Assembly: GCA_027475525.1 (NCBI GenBank)
Contig: JAMWFC010000049.1
Coordinates: forward strand, 559,297-623,296
Length of the DNA: 64,000 bases
Source: Macrolepiota albuminosa
Lineage: Eukaryota; Basidiomycota; Agaricomycetes; Agaricales; Agaricaceae
Direction of reading: 5' to 3'
Positions 52,167-63,970 of this stretch are shown in pieces. The position numbers and the translations under genes were made by a program. How positions within the stretch are numbered: position 1 is the first letter of the stretch; every line of letters starts with the position of its first letter. Below the pieces are notes generated by a model. The model did no database searches. It was given only the letters and a program-made list of their open reading frames with translations, and was not told the origin of the DNA.

Positions 52167-55031
52167 TCGGAGATGAAATGATCTTTCTCACCACAGAGTA
52201 TGCAGACGCCCTCCCTTCTCCGTCGTTCCTGCACATCCGTCGGGACCTCGATCCAGGGTCGTCCCTTCTTTTGAAGCCGGTTGGCTCGGAGGGCCTCCTC
52301 GTCCCGTTCGTCGTCGAAGTCGAAGTCTTCGGGGTCTCCCGGGGGTTCCTCGGGGCTTGGCGCGTCGCCCGGGTCTTGGGTGGCCACGGCGGCGTTGAGC
52401 TGGGCCTGGGGGCGGGTGCCGCTGCCGGGGTTAGCATTGGGCGGGCCGCGACTCACCGGGGGTCGGCCGCCAGGGAACGCGGGGGGACCGGGGTTTCGAC
52501 CTTGGGGGTTGGGAGCTTCGCCGGAGGGCCAAGGGGGTCCTCCTCTAGGGTTCCAGGGGGGGGACCGGGGTTTCGACCTTGGGGGTTGGGAGCTTCGCCG
52601 GAGGGCCAAGGGGGTCCTCCTCTAGGGTTCCAGGGGGTCGGGAGTTCGAATACTCGCTGCGGTCTTCCCAGTAGCGCTGGTCGATCTGCATGACGAGGGC
52701 CTTGTATCCGTCGTAGGAGGGTTGTTTCGGGGCGAGTCGGAGGACGTCCTTGATACGTTGTGGGAGGGCGCGGCGGAGGGCGTACCGGAGGGCGCTGTAA
52801 TTCCAACCTGTCTCGTAAGCTTCCTTTTCAAAACGTACGATGAAGGTCGGCGGAGGGCGTACCGGAGGGCGCTGTAATTCCAACCTGTCTCGTAAGCTTC
52901 CTTTTCAAAACGTACGATGAAGGTGTGTGAAACGTTCTTCAGAGCGCATCCGGAGGTTGAAGAGGTTGTCCTCGGCCTCGGCCACGGTGTCGTATATCCC
53001 GAATTTCCCGGAGAACTCGTCGACGAAGGCTTGCCAGCGGGCGAGTGCCGGGTTGTTGGGGTCGAACTGGATGAGGGCCGTGTAGTGATCGAAGGCGATC
53101 CCTTGGAGGTACGAGGCGGCAAAGGCCACCCGGGAGCTGTCAACCTGAAACGTGAGCGGCTTTGCCTGAAACGTGTTAAGACACTGGGTGAGGAAGGTAC
53201 GCCATTTCCGGGGGTCCCGGCCCGTGAACGCATCAGGTTTCTGAATGTCTAGGCGTCCTTCGCGGGCGAGGGCGTCGCGAGCGTCGTCCGGTCCGGCAGC
53301 GTTACGGGGAGGGGGGCCAGCGTTGTAATAGTAGTAGTAATGATTACCCCCCCCTCCTTGAGGAGGAAAAGCACCAAGGGCGGGGCCCCACCCGCCGGGA
53401 GGTCCTCCTCCGGGCGGCTCACCTGGGGGACCACGCCCGGGAGGCCCGTTGTCCCAAGGGGGTTCGTTCCTGCCAGGAGGGGGGCCGGGTCTCCACGCCG
53501 GGAGTGGCGGAGGTGGAGGGCCTGGGGGTCGTCCTCGAGGTTCAGCTGGGGGTGGCGGAGGCGGTCGGGGAGGGTTCGGCGGTGTCGGGTCGGGCGGAGG
53601 GGGGTTAGGTGCTGGGTCGGGTGCCGGGTTGCGCGGGGGACGTTCATTCCGGGAGGGTCGGGCTTGCATCGGGGGTCGCGGGGGGTTCCGTAGGTCGAAG
53701 TGGGGTGGCGGATCGCGGCGGAAGTTGCGTTCCGGAGGGACCGGGGCGGACGTGGCGGGCGGTGCTGGTGCCGGGGCGGGCGCGGGCGCGGGACGTTGTT
53801 CGTTGTTATCGCGCGTGAGCTCGTCAATGTAGCATAACGTGTCGTCCGTACTAGGGGTGTCCACCCGGGCTGTACCGGGGTTCGTCGGGGCCGGGGGTCG
53901 GGCGTTGTCTGTTCGCGGGAGGGGTTCCAGGGGTCTTTGAGGCTGTCCCCAGGTCTCGAAGGTACTAGGAACGGAGTTAGCCCTGCGGCGAGTTGACAAG
54001 CCTACCGTGCGAGCAGCGGGTTGATCGAAGAGGCCTCCCGTCGGGTTGAGGGACCGTAGTATGGCTGAGGCGTTCTGCCGTTCTTCCCGTTGCCGTTGCT
54101 CCGGAGTGGGGACCGTGGGGGCTGCCGGGACTGCTGGGGCCGGTTCCGGGGGTTCCCGTCGAATGTGAATCGAGCGACCTGGGTCCGCGGGGTCGTTGAG
54201 GGGCCGAGGGGAGGGGGACGCGTGGACTTCGTCGAGCAGTTGCTGTAATTCTTCCCGGAGGATCGTGTCGTTGAGGGTGGGGCGAGGGGAGGGGGACGCG
54301 TGGACTTCGTCGAGCAGTTGCTGTAATTCTTCCCGGAGGATCGTGTTGCGCCTATACTTTACCATGGTTTGCTCCGGGAGTTCTCCTCGCGTGAGGCGAT
54401 CCCCGAATTCGACCAGGCAGTGAGCCCATTCCTCCGGAGTGCCTTCGAAGTCGTCGTGCCCGAATTCCACGAGCAGCGTCCTCGTCCGTTGCGCGAAGTC
54501 CTCCGGTGAGATCCTGAGGGAGCGGAGTATCTCGTCCCGTTGCCGTTCATACTCCTCGAGGCGTCGTCGTCCCATTGGCGAGGGAGGGGTTCGAGCGGGT
54601 GGAGCGGCGGCCGGGTGATGACGAGGGGGGTAGTCGGGGTAGGGGGGTCCTCGGGGTTCTCGGGGTTGGGGGACGGGGCGCTGGTAACCGTAGTAGGGGG
54701 TGGGTGCAAAGGGGCCCTCGCTGGGGGGAATCGGGCGAGGCCCACTGGGTACAGGAGGGGTCTCCGGCAGGCCCCCGGGAATGCTCCGGTACGAGGGGAC
54801 CTCCACGGGTCGTGCCATGGCTAGGTTGGGCGGAGGGGCCCAACTGGCTGAGGGCCCCAGATCATAGAAGGATGGGTCGGGGGCCCAGTGGCGGTGGAGG
54901 TACTGAGGTTCGTATGGGAGGGGTGGGTAGACAGGGCGGGGGGTCTGTGCGGAGTAGTGGTCGGGTACCGGGCGTCCGTAAGGGTCGGTCTGGTACCCCG
55001 TGGGGTAGTAGGTGTGAGTATACGTAGCCAT
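52073..55031 (-). CDS. gag: B3 Gag
   Basis: ATG 55029-55031 (MATYTHTYYPTG), 33 nt inside the 5' LTR, to TAG 52073-52075. Pro-rich N terminus, capsid-like core (KPDAFTGRDPRKWRTFLTQC, FDHYTALIQFDPNNPALARW, LFNLRMRSEERFTHLH), a Gly/Pro linker and a zinc knuckle CILCGEKDHFISECP near 52195. Duplications with a 77-bp period at 52482/52559 and 52772/52849, and a diverged one at 54192/54269, disturb the frame. With one copy of each removed the reading frame runs through. Builds the particle and binds the RNA. Confidence 0.9.
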
Positions 55032-55064
55032 CAAGAACGGTGTAAGGAAAGAGTCTTGATATTA

Positions 55065-55851
55065 TGTCAGGTTCCGCTGAGTCGGGGGCTTTCCGGGAAA
55101 GCGACGCCCTTACGATGCGGACTTGATCTACGGATACTCGGGTGTCTGGAACGCCGGGGCTAGGACTCCGGGGTTCAAGACGAGGACAGGGGTAATCCCG
55201 GGAGAGGGGACTAGAGTCCGGGGGTTTTAGGTGGGAGTAGCTGAGGATGGGAGGGGGTCGAGTCGTGAACCGGAGGTTCTAAGACGAGACCAAGTTAGTA
55301 ATTTAAAGGTCGCGAAGTGCGTACCAAAACTTATAGCACGCGAATACTAAGGCGTGCCGGTCGAAGCGTACCAAACGAGGCGTGCCAGTCAAACAAGAGG
55401 GCACGCAATAACCAATGTAATATCAAGACTAGCGAATACAACAAGGAACTACGCTATAAGTACTACGGGGCCGGGTCTCGGGGTTCCGGGATGTCTGGGA
55501 TGGGTTCCGGGGGTTATTGAGTAGCGGCAGGGGGTGCGTACCGGGATCGCGCGTGGGGAGCGCGCGATCAATTGGCGCGGAGGGAGTCGTGATGCGTGGG
55601 GCGTGATGCGTGATGGCTTGATGCGAGCCGCGTGATCCGATCGTCGATGGCGGTTGATCCCGGGGTCTGTGATGCAGGGGTCCCGGGGGCTGGCTGATGG
55701 CGATCGGTGGCGGTTGATGGCGGTCCTGATGCGCGTGATGGCGGTGTCGGCGGTCGTGATGGCGGGGCGTGTCCTGTGGGGTCGGAGGGAGGGTCCCGGA
55801 TGGTGTTCCGGGGGTGTCCCGGGGTGGGCCCGGAGGGAGGGGGTCGTGACA
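55065..55851 (-). repeat. B3 5' LTR (787 bp)
   Basis: TGTCAGGTTCC...GTCGTGACA, same sequence by eye as 43647-44433. The genomic RNA would start here. Directly followed by the CTGAC target duplication. Confidence 0.93.
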
Positions 55852-55856
55852 CTGAC

Positions 55857-55998
55857 CTTCCTTTTTCAGAACAACACAACACCACTGCCCTGGAGGCGGG
55901 TCCCAGTTGGCTCCCAGAGTCTGTTCCTGGGGCGGGTTCCAGCTGTCCTGTGCCTTCCTTCGTGAAACAAAGTCAAGAATGGTTAGCCTTACAGTCAC
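55857..55998 (+). pseudogene. B2 antisense gene, end of intron 1 and exon 2 fragment
   Basis: cttcctttttcag acceptor (ends 55869) and exon 2 start, reading QHNTTALEAGPSWLPESVPG, related to B3 QHSNPIAGPSRHPEPAPD. Cut at about 55999 by the A2 element. Together with 43473-43646 it shows that the older B2 carried the same gene. Confidence 0.82.
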
Positions 55999-56230
55999 AC
56001 TAACAGAACCAGATCGATAATCGATTCTAGTACTACGAAGTATGACAGTAAAATTGGCTGCCTTATGTAAGGCAGCCAGCATGTATGTAATCGATAATCG
56101 ATTCTAGTACTACGAAGTATGACAGTAAAATTGGCTGCCTTATGTAAGGCAGCCAGCATGTATGTAAGGTAGTAATAACTAATTAATATAAGTGTATATT
56201 AATTAATTAACTAAAATATAATATGTTACA
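55999..56230 (-). repeat. A2 3' LTR
   Basis: Ends ATGTTACA at 56230, like A1. The start is placed at about 55999 (TAACAGAACC, compare TGTAACC in A1) and is uncertain. Includes an exact 77-bp duplication (56013-56089/56090-56166); without it the LTR is about 155 bp. Confidence 0.6.
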
Positions 56231-56260
56231 TGCCCCCCTTTGAGACTGGTAATCAGTCTC
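56231..56260 (-). promoter_or_regulatory. Polypurine tract with adjacent hairpin (A2)
   Basis: Minus-strand AAAGGGGGGCA touches the LTR. 56242-56260 folds as GAGACTG-GTAAT-CAGTCTC. Compared with A1 one stem pair changed from C-G to T-A with pairing kept. Confidence 0.7.
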
Positions 56261-56419
56261 GATGTAAAGAGGGACAATTTGTCCGTGTCACTAAGTAGGT
56301 CAATGTGGAGGCACTCTGGTCCTCCACGGCTCGAAAATGTCCAGGTCATCTGTCAAAAAATACAACGCCGACGTTAACCGACAGTATGAATTGAAAAAGA
56401 GATGAGCCGCCTACGAGGG

Positions 56420-59352
56420 TTACGCAGACGGCGGACGTGACAACTCGGGGACTGTATCGATCCTCATCTCATTGTTGGTGTTAACCGAGGATGATGAGGC
56501 GACGGGGCCTGACGATGTTGAGGCTGTAGGAGCCTGAACTGACGTTGAAGGGTGAGACGGAGAGGAGGGATAAGGCCCGTGTTGAGAGCGGCGTTGCCAT
56601 AAGTCTCGACGGTTGGGGTTCATCCCCACTGGATAATAAAGTCCACTTTCAAGGTACTCATGACCTTGATCGGATTCACGGGCGAGTAGTGCATGGAGAC
56701 AAATCATATCATCGTCCATGGGCAGTCGCCAATCGTCCCACCGTGTGATGGCTGGGGGCTCTCCATAGAGGTCCAGTCGACAATGACGTTCATCGTCAAC
56801 CTCGCGGAACTGGTCAATGGAGGCTGTGGCCACAAGGAATTGGTTTTCGAGGTAGACCACGCCGAAGGTATAGGCGTGGTCTACCCACTTGAGAGGTACG
56901 CGGTTGGCTATCATAGCACGTAGCACGTCAGCATTGGTGATGTTGATGGCATTAGCCGCATCAAAGTATGGGGGTCGGAACTGGATGTCAGTCCAGCTCA
57001 TAGGTTCGAAGGGGGTACTAGGGTTGGCGGCGTTGTAATCAGTGACCGCCTCATGATACAACCCAGGACGAGCCAGAATCAAGGCCAACAGCCTTGCAAA
57101 CCATCCGCGAGCTCTTCCCGAAGGGGACAATCCACGCATCAAGGTGTGGCCCAGGAGAGTACGCCAGTGAATGCGATACGCTCGATCCACTGCAATGCTG
57201 TACACCGAATTCATCATTCCTGGCCAACAGAAGTAAAGTACGTTCTGCGCCAGCTTGTCCAGATCAAAGGTGAAACGTACACCTTCAGAATCAAACCCGG
57301 AGAGCATAAAAAATGGTCTTCCGGCTCAGTCCTTCCATCGCAGGTACCCGTCTGGGGTCGGCATGACTGCAATGTTCATGTGATGGGATGAGGTCTTCCG
57401 GCTCAGTCCTTCCATCGCAGGTACCCGTCTGGGGTCGGCATGACTGCAATGTTCATGTGATGGGATGATAGATCCAGAGGGGGCGAAATGTGCTCATACT
57501 CTGGTGAACACACCAGAGTCATCGTCCTATCCCTCACCGACATATAGTAGTTAATACTGATGCACTGAAACTCGCGCAACAGATAATAGGCCTCAGTGCG
57601 TAGAGACACTGATGTGAACTTGTTCTGCGAAAGCTCATAAAGCTTTTGCAACTGCTGGGGATTCATCGGGAATCCCCTCGGTGCCACATGGTTCAACTCC
57701 TTCAAGGTATGGTAATACCTCTCTCCCTTCTCTTCCTCGTGCGTCTTCACGGCCAAGGCTTCATTGCTCACAAAAACTGTATTGGTGAGCCGGGAGTAGT
57801 AAAAATGACGGTCAAGTGCCCTGCCGTAGAACCAATTGGACTGCTCCACCGACGTCCTGCTGACAAACACACCGAGGCCATCAGGAATACGGCCTGTGGC
57901 CTGCTCCTCCTGGTCTTTATGGACCTTTGCCTGCCAGGTGGCCTCATGCTTCCTCCGAGCCTCCTTCTTGCGTTTCTTGTCTAAATGCACTCAGCATTTA
58001 GCGGGGGTTTCTCCTTCCGAGGGGGTCTCATCTGATGACTCCCCATAATCACTCCCGTCGCTCGGTTCATTCAGACCGAGCGCAGCCAACGTTAGGAGTC
58101 GCCCTTCGACCTCGGCGTCCGTCCTCGTGTCCTTCATGGGGACCGCGGACGCATACACTCTCAGTGGTGCCTCAAACTGCACCACTGCTCCAAACTGCAT
58201 CACAACTCTGTCTGCTCCTCGCGGGACATCTGCTCCAAACTCCACTTCCAACAGGACCACCTCATCCTGCTGCTTTGCCCCTGACTGCTGGGAAGGCGCA
58301 TGTGTTGACAAGGACAGTCCTCGTAAACTATTGTCATCCTCCACGAGCTCGTCATGTAACTTGGCCGGGCTTGGAGTAAGTTCTCCAGATTCCTGCACCC
58401 CAACTTCCAGTCCTGCATCACGCGCTCTGAGGTGTTTTGCCTCAGGTAGCTCCTCCGATGATGACGGACGCTTCTTCATAGCGTTCGTGAAAGTTCTAAT
58501 AGTATTGTCGTTATGCTGCTGCAGCATAACGATCTCATCAAGCAGACCTGTAATCACCACCTGAGCCACTGGATCCGCTAAAAACGCGGACTCTGGTGGC
58601 ACTCGCTGGCCGGCAGATATGAGGCGTCTCCAGACTGCCTCTGCCTGAGGGTCCAACACCTCCGACGGCGTCCCAATCTCCTTTCCTTTCCCTTTCTCTG
58701 CATACAATAAGCGCTGTGGGGATGGGGCACGACGAGGTGACGGAGATGCTCGTCGGGGCGGTGTTCAAGGTCGGGGTTGACCTCGAGTCTGCGTCCTCAC
58801 TGACGGTTCATCCCGTCTGCGCCCTACTACATCCCGAGGCCCGTCTACTTGTGCTCTGGTACTCCTCGGAGGCGATCGCCTCTGGTCTCTTCTATATGTC
58901 TCTCGTGGGGGCGGCGTCCTCTCTCGTTGTTGTCGAGGTTGCACCACCTCGCTCTTTCCTTGCTGTTGATGCCCCGCATCGTCGTCCACGTCCATGGATG
59001 CTACCTGTGGCGCAGTTAGTGCTTTCTCATCCGAAAGGAGTGTACTTGCACTCTGGGTCTGCGTCTGCTGCATCAGCATTGGCATTTCCCACATAACCTG
59101 TCCTCCCATCTGCTGTCCAGGACCAGCTGGTCCTGGGAAGTATGGCATCTGGAAAAATGGCAGATAAAACTGCGGAGGTTGTCCAAATTGGGCTAGATTC
59201 TGCCCAAACTGGGACACCACTGGATACGACGCCACAGTTGGCGTCGTTACAGACTGCTGAATGTTTTGCTGGGGGCGATCCCCCCCTCCTCCAGAACCCT
59301 GTGGGTTCTGAGGCTGCTGCTCACTGGTCGTACACTGGTAAGGGTACGACAT
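56420..59352 (-). pseudogene. A2 third ORF, with three TGA nonsense codons
   Basis: Homologue of the A1 third ORF. Start ATG at 59350-59352 (MSYPYQ), end 56420. One frame, interrupted by TGA at 58765-58767, 57991-57993 and 57403-57405, plus the 77-bp duplication at 57315/57392. Conserved blocks: GRIPDGLGV, LNHVAPRGFPMNPQQL, AVDRAYRIHWRTL, ARPGLYHEA, PLKWVDHAYTFGVVYLE, GLYYPVGMNPNR. Conservation is concentrated in the C-terminal half, which suggests that this half is the functional domain. Confidence 0.88.
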
Positions 59353-59582
59353 GGTAATACGAAAATGTCGACGTGTCGGTGGGAAAAAACACACTAAATT
59401 CCCCATCATCAGGTTACATAACCTGATCCAAACGCCAACTCCGCATCACGATCCGCATTATCTCATCAGATAGATCAATCTCCATCTTATCTATCTGGAA
59501 CAACCGTGATCCAATCCGGATCAGACACTCAGTCGATCCGAGCTCCGACTGATCCGGCCTACATCTTATCACTGCCATCACT

Positions 59583-62500
59583 CTAAGCACGTGAGCGCTT
59601 AGCAAGCTGATTTGGGCGCTTCACACCCTGCAGTTCTAAGTACCGATCCAGCGCTGCCAACTTGGCACAAGTGTGATACAACTCCCATGTTGTATCACCC
59701 GCACTCCATCGTACCTCGAATTCGAGGTGCGTTCCTCCCTGCCACTGATGGCCTAGAATGTCCTCGACAAACCATTCCTGTTCGTCACTGGCACCAAAGT
59801 CATATGGCTCGGGCGTCACCCGATTAGGGAACATAGCATCATCGCTTGCATTATATCGCCTAAGTAACAATACATGAAACTTAGGCACAATCCGACGTGC
59901 TTGCAGAGCTGCAGGCAGCTCCAGAACATAGTTCGATGTGCTTGGTTCTGCGACCAAGACTTTGTATGGTCCAATGAATTTTGGACACAACTTCCTTGCT
60001 CTTCCTTTTGGAAGATTCAAGTTTTCCATCGACAGGTATACTAACGTCCCAGGCGTTAGCTCTGGTTCCTCACTCCGCCTATCATTTGCATGGCGTGCCT
60101 GTATAACACGCGCGGCAATGATAGTGTCATGTGCATTGGCTAGATTCTCCAATGCTTGCCGTGCAAAGTCCTTCACCCCCTTGTGAACGACTCCATCCGT
60201 CCGTAGTTCACGCAGCATGGAGGGCATGTACCCTCCATTGAGCTCGAATGGCGCATATTTCGTGGTCTCTGACACACTTGCATTGATCACGAACTCGGTT
60301 AGCGGTATCCTATCTACCCAGTCGCGTTGGTCCGGTCGGACCACCGTACAAAAGATCTGAGCAATACTTCTATTCGCTCGCTCTGTCTGTCCATCTGTCT
60401 GCGGATAAAATGATGTAGACATGAGCAACTTAGCTCCCAAGAGCTTGTGGAGTTCTCACCACCAATGAGATGTAAACTTTGCGTCTCGATCGCTCATGAT
60501 CAAACTTGGAAGGCCATGTAGCCTTACAATCTCCTTCAAATAGAGCCAGGATAATGCGGACGCAGTAATGGTTGTGTGCACCGGTATCAAGTGCACCATA
60601 CTAGTCATTCAGCAAATAACGACCCAAAGGTGGTTATAACCTTTGGACTCAGGGAATGGACCAACAAAGTCCATCCCAATGGAGTCCCACGGCTTCGTCG
60701 GGATGGGCAAGGAATGCAACTTCTCTACTGGCTTCCTATTGCTGGTCTTCGACCGCTGGCAGACCTCGCAGGTCTGGCAGAACTGCATCACTTCTTTCTG
60801 CATCTGAGGCCACCAGTACCATTGCCTCAGGTATTCCAGTGTTTTGTTGGTCCCAAAGTGACCAACAACCTCATGCGCTTGAGTGACGACCTGCGTGATT
60901 AATGTTCGGTCGCGTGGTAAGCACACCACGTCGTGCCCTCAAACATTCGTTATCCGGACCAGTCCTTTCTCATCCATGCTGAAGCGTGGGTGAGAATTTG
61001 CATTCTGCCAGATTTCTGTGTAGAACGCATCGTGGCTATAGCTCCTCAGTACCTTCCGGAGGTACTCATCGGTTTGAGGAACAGGAGGGTTATGATACTC
61101 TTCTGTAGGTGATAACGCGTCAGCGAGCGTAATGTCGTGGCCATACGGTCCACGACTGCTCCCAGTCTCATTTAGTTATGAGGCACACGCCATTCGCGTA
61201 TGCGATTGATTTTGTCCTGGTCAGGGTGAATACCCTGACTGTCAATCTTGTGTCTGAGGCAATCTACTGTCTCGGCATATAGTTCACATTTCTTCCACTT
61301 GAGGTACAGCAGATTAGACCTCAGTCGCTCGAAAATAACACGAAGATGCTCTTCGTGTTCTTTGATTGAATCGGAGTATATGAATATGTCGTCCAAATAT
61401 ATATGGATGAACCTCCCGATAACATCCCGGAAGATGGAGGTCATCAACCTCTGAAACGTTGCAGGAGCATTACAATCTCCTATCTGCATGATGTTGCTCA
61501 CATATGTTCCCATGATCGACGAGAACACTGTCTTTGGGATATCAGACAAGCGAATTCTCACTTGCTCATAAGCATCCGTCAGGTCAATTTTTGACCTGAA
61601 CTTTGCTCTTGCCACATCCTCTTGAATCACTTCCTGATCCGGAAGTGGCATCACGTCCTTTATGGTGTTGTCGTTGCGTTGGCAAGCATCCAACGCCGTT
61701 CTCAATGTACCATCTTTCTTCGGAATGCACAATAGCGGAGCAGCTTGGGAGGCCGGTTGGGCCTCCCACCAGTGGGCTCTCAAGTACCGATTGGTCTTGT
61801 CTCAGAGCTGCTGCTGTAGTGCCATTGGGCATCGCGGCAAATGATATTTATACACCTTATTCTCATCAATAAGGTTGATTTCATGATTGACCTCACGCCA
61901 AGGAGGTAACTCCTCCTTGGTTCCATTCAGAATATCCCCAAATTCCTGCTGCCACTGCGACCATAGGTCCAGAATGTCCTCCTTTGTAAAACCACTGGTT
62001 TTACCTTTGCCCTTCTGGTCCACATCCTTCGGTGGATGCCTGGACAGCTTTGCTTGTATGGCTGGGCAGCCATACTTCTCTCTGAGGGCAGTAATCCTCA
62101 GCTCACTGTCATCCGGCGTGTGCAGTTGCACAGGCACTTTCTTTTTGCTTCTCCGCGACATCACAGACAGTCCGTCAAAGAATACCTCACTCGGTGGCGA
62201 TATCTTGTCATCACTAGCCTGATGATATGACTCCTCCTTTGGCGTCCATCGTGGTCCATTCCACGCATACATCGATGCCACTAGCTCATTCCACTCAGCA
62301 GGCATTCGTGGATCAAACGCCCATTCAAACGTGGGATGAGGGACCGGTTGATCCCAGATTGACCGATTCGTATGTGTGGAGAATGCCTCGTCCTCCATCA
62401 GTCCTTGTTCGTCACCCGTTACTAAGTCCTCGACCTTTACTCGCGACGACGTCGGCTGGCACTCTGTGCTTGCCGTGTGCTGAGGCCACTTGTCGTTACT

Positions 62501-62722
62501 AAGTCCTCAACCTTTACTCGCGACAACGTTGGCTGGCACTCTGTGCTTGCCGTGTGCTGAGGCCACTTGTCCTCAGGCTTATCCTGCCTCCAGAGTACGT
62601 TCGTACTCTATAGCTTCGCTCTCCAGCATCAACACAGCAGGACTATCTGTTGGCAAGCTCGCACGAGCTTGCTCCTCATCCTCTCCATCCTCCACCGTAG
62701 GCAGTTTCTTGCCTCCACCTAG
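59583..62722 (-). pseudogene. pol: A2 Pol, nonsense codons and RNase H deletion
   Basis: Homologous to A1 Pol. 62398-61802 is the linker, 61783-61172 the RT with IYLDDIFIYSDS. At 61172 the frame ends (TAA), and the sequence jumps to the region matching A1 just before the integrase, so about 340 codons (RT end, RNase H) are deleted. 60929-59583 is integrase (HEVVGHFGTNKTL, CQTCEVCQRSK, QTDGQTERANRSIAQ) and chromodomain (FEVRWSAGDTTWELY). TGA codons are at 61802-61804, 60939-60941, 60609-60611 and 60456-60458. At 61802 and 60609 the intact A1 has arginine. Confidence 0.9.
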
Positions 62723-62725
62723 TCA
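62719..62725 (-). promoter_or_regulatory. A2 copy of the UGA-CUA-G readthrough site
   Basis: CAT-TGA-CTA-GGT at the end of the protease frame; the frame continues in phase into the pol linker (LPTVEDGEDEEQARASLP). Same position and heptamer as in A1. Confidence 0.75.
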
Positions 62726-63970
62726 ATGTCGCCTGACTAGCACCTTCTTCTCTGTGGCGCGGTGTCGATGGAGACGTCCATTGCCATTATCTATGGTCAC
62801 TCGCACTGCAGGAATGGTGGTGCCATCCACCACTATCTCATTCTTCGCAAAGTCAAGCACAACCTTGTGCTTCCTCATATACGGCATGCCTATAATCATG
62901 TCGTAACAATCAAAATTCGCCACGTCAAGGTACTCTTTTGACCTTGATCTAGCACAGGTGATACTCGCCTGCGTACCAAACTGTACTGCAGCTTGGCTGC
63001 CCACAGTACCCAATTGAAGGAGTAATGGCTCCTTCAATTCACTCACAGAAATATCATGCACTTGGCAAAACTGAGGTGTCACCCCAGTAGTCGTACTACC
63101 TGAATCCCACAATGTCCATGCCTTGTGGCCATTCACTTCAACGTACGACGCCAGACACTCCTTGTCTTCACGCTTCAACACCGGCCGTACCAGCTTCTCC
63201 GGAGCCTTGCGAAGGTGTACTTTATACACCTTCACATTGGCTGCTCCAACTGGTCAGTCTAGTGCGCTGGCCGGGTAGTCCGTCAGAGCTCCCATGAATT
63301 CTGAGTCTGACTCCCGAGCATAATAGTCGTTGTCATATACATCAACCTCAACATATTTGTCATCCGACAACTCCTCTACCACAGAGGCGTTTTCATCCTC
63401 TGGTACACCAGGACTGAGGTTCTCTACCTCTTCGTCTTCCATATCAGGTTCATTTCCTGAGTCTATCCCTTCAGCATCTGGGATAGCAGTGTGTGCTGCC
63501 CATACATATGCACGTGGCTTAACCATAGGCCGTCCACCGCCCACTGGACATGCATTTGCGAAATGCCCAGGCTGGCCACATTTGAAGCACTTATTCGCCC
63601 CGAAAGGGCAAGCTGCTTCAAACTTTGGTGGCCCAGTCGGTGTCGGCACTTTAGCCTCACCAGTAGTCTGGTGCGGCCGAGCACCCTCTCAGCACGGACC
63701 CCTCTGAACGTCCTGCGCTGGTGCATCCCTACGGTCCCCAGGCCGGTCGCTATGGAAGCGTCGTTCCTGCCGAGGTGCTGCTCTTAACACAAACCGCAGG
63801 TTTGTATTGCCCACCATTTCTTTTCGACGGGCCCAGAAGGTGCCTACCTTCCGAGGCTCGGCCTTGTTGGCTGAACAAACCTTTGAGCTATGTAGCCCAA
63901 AGTGTCGTGCAATTTTGTGGGCTTGCTCGTAGCGCAACGCATGCGCTACGAACTCCTCAACAGTATTCAC
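62723..63970 (-). pseudogene. gag: A2 Gag-protease, 3' part
   Basis: 63970-63689 capsid end (EEFVAHALRYEQAHKIARHF), TGA 63689-63691, then the knuckle CFKCGQPGHFANACP at about 63595-63550, an acidic linker, TGA 63254-63256, then the retropepsin WTLWDSGSTTTGVTPQF and MIIGMPYMRKHKVVLDF, ending at the UGA-CUA-G. The N terminus is outside the window. Confidence 0.88.

Larger units (their letters stand above)
43647..55851 (-). mobile_element. B3: full-length chromodomain Ty3 element nested in B2
   Basis: Bounded by LTRs 43647-44510 and 55065-55851 and by a CTGAC target duplication (43642-43646, 55852-55856). It is read on minus: gag, overlapping pro-pol with two protease modules, RT, RNase H, integrase, chromodomain. 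Between the pol end and the 3' LTR lies a plus-strand gene of four exons. It landed exactly at the CTGAC branch-site sequence of the intron of B2's own copy of that gene. The LTRs look identical once a 77-bp duplication is set aside (787 bp each), so the insertion is recent. About a dozen duplications with a 77-bp period break the frames as assembled. Confidence 0.93.

Noticed and set aside
54192..54346. True repeat within Gag of B3
   Set aside because: The copies are 77 and 78 bp with differences confined to one end. It fits the same assembly-overlap class, with two allelic or paralogous versions joined.
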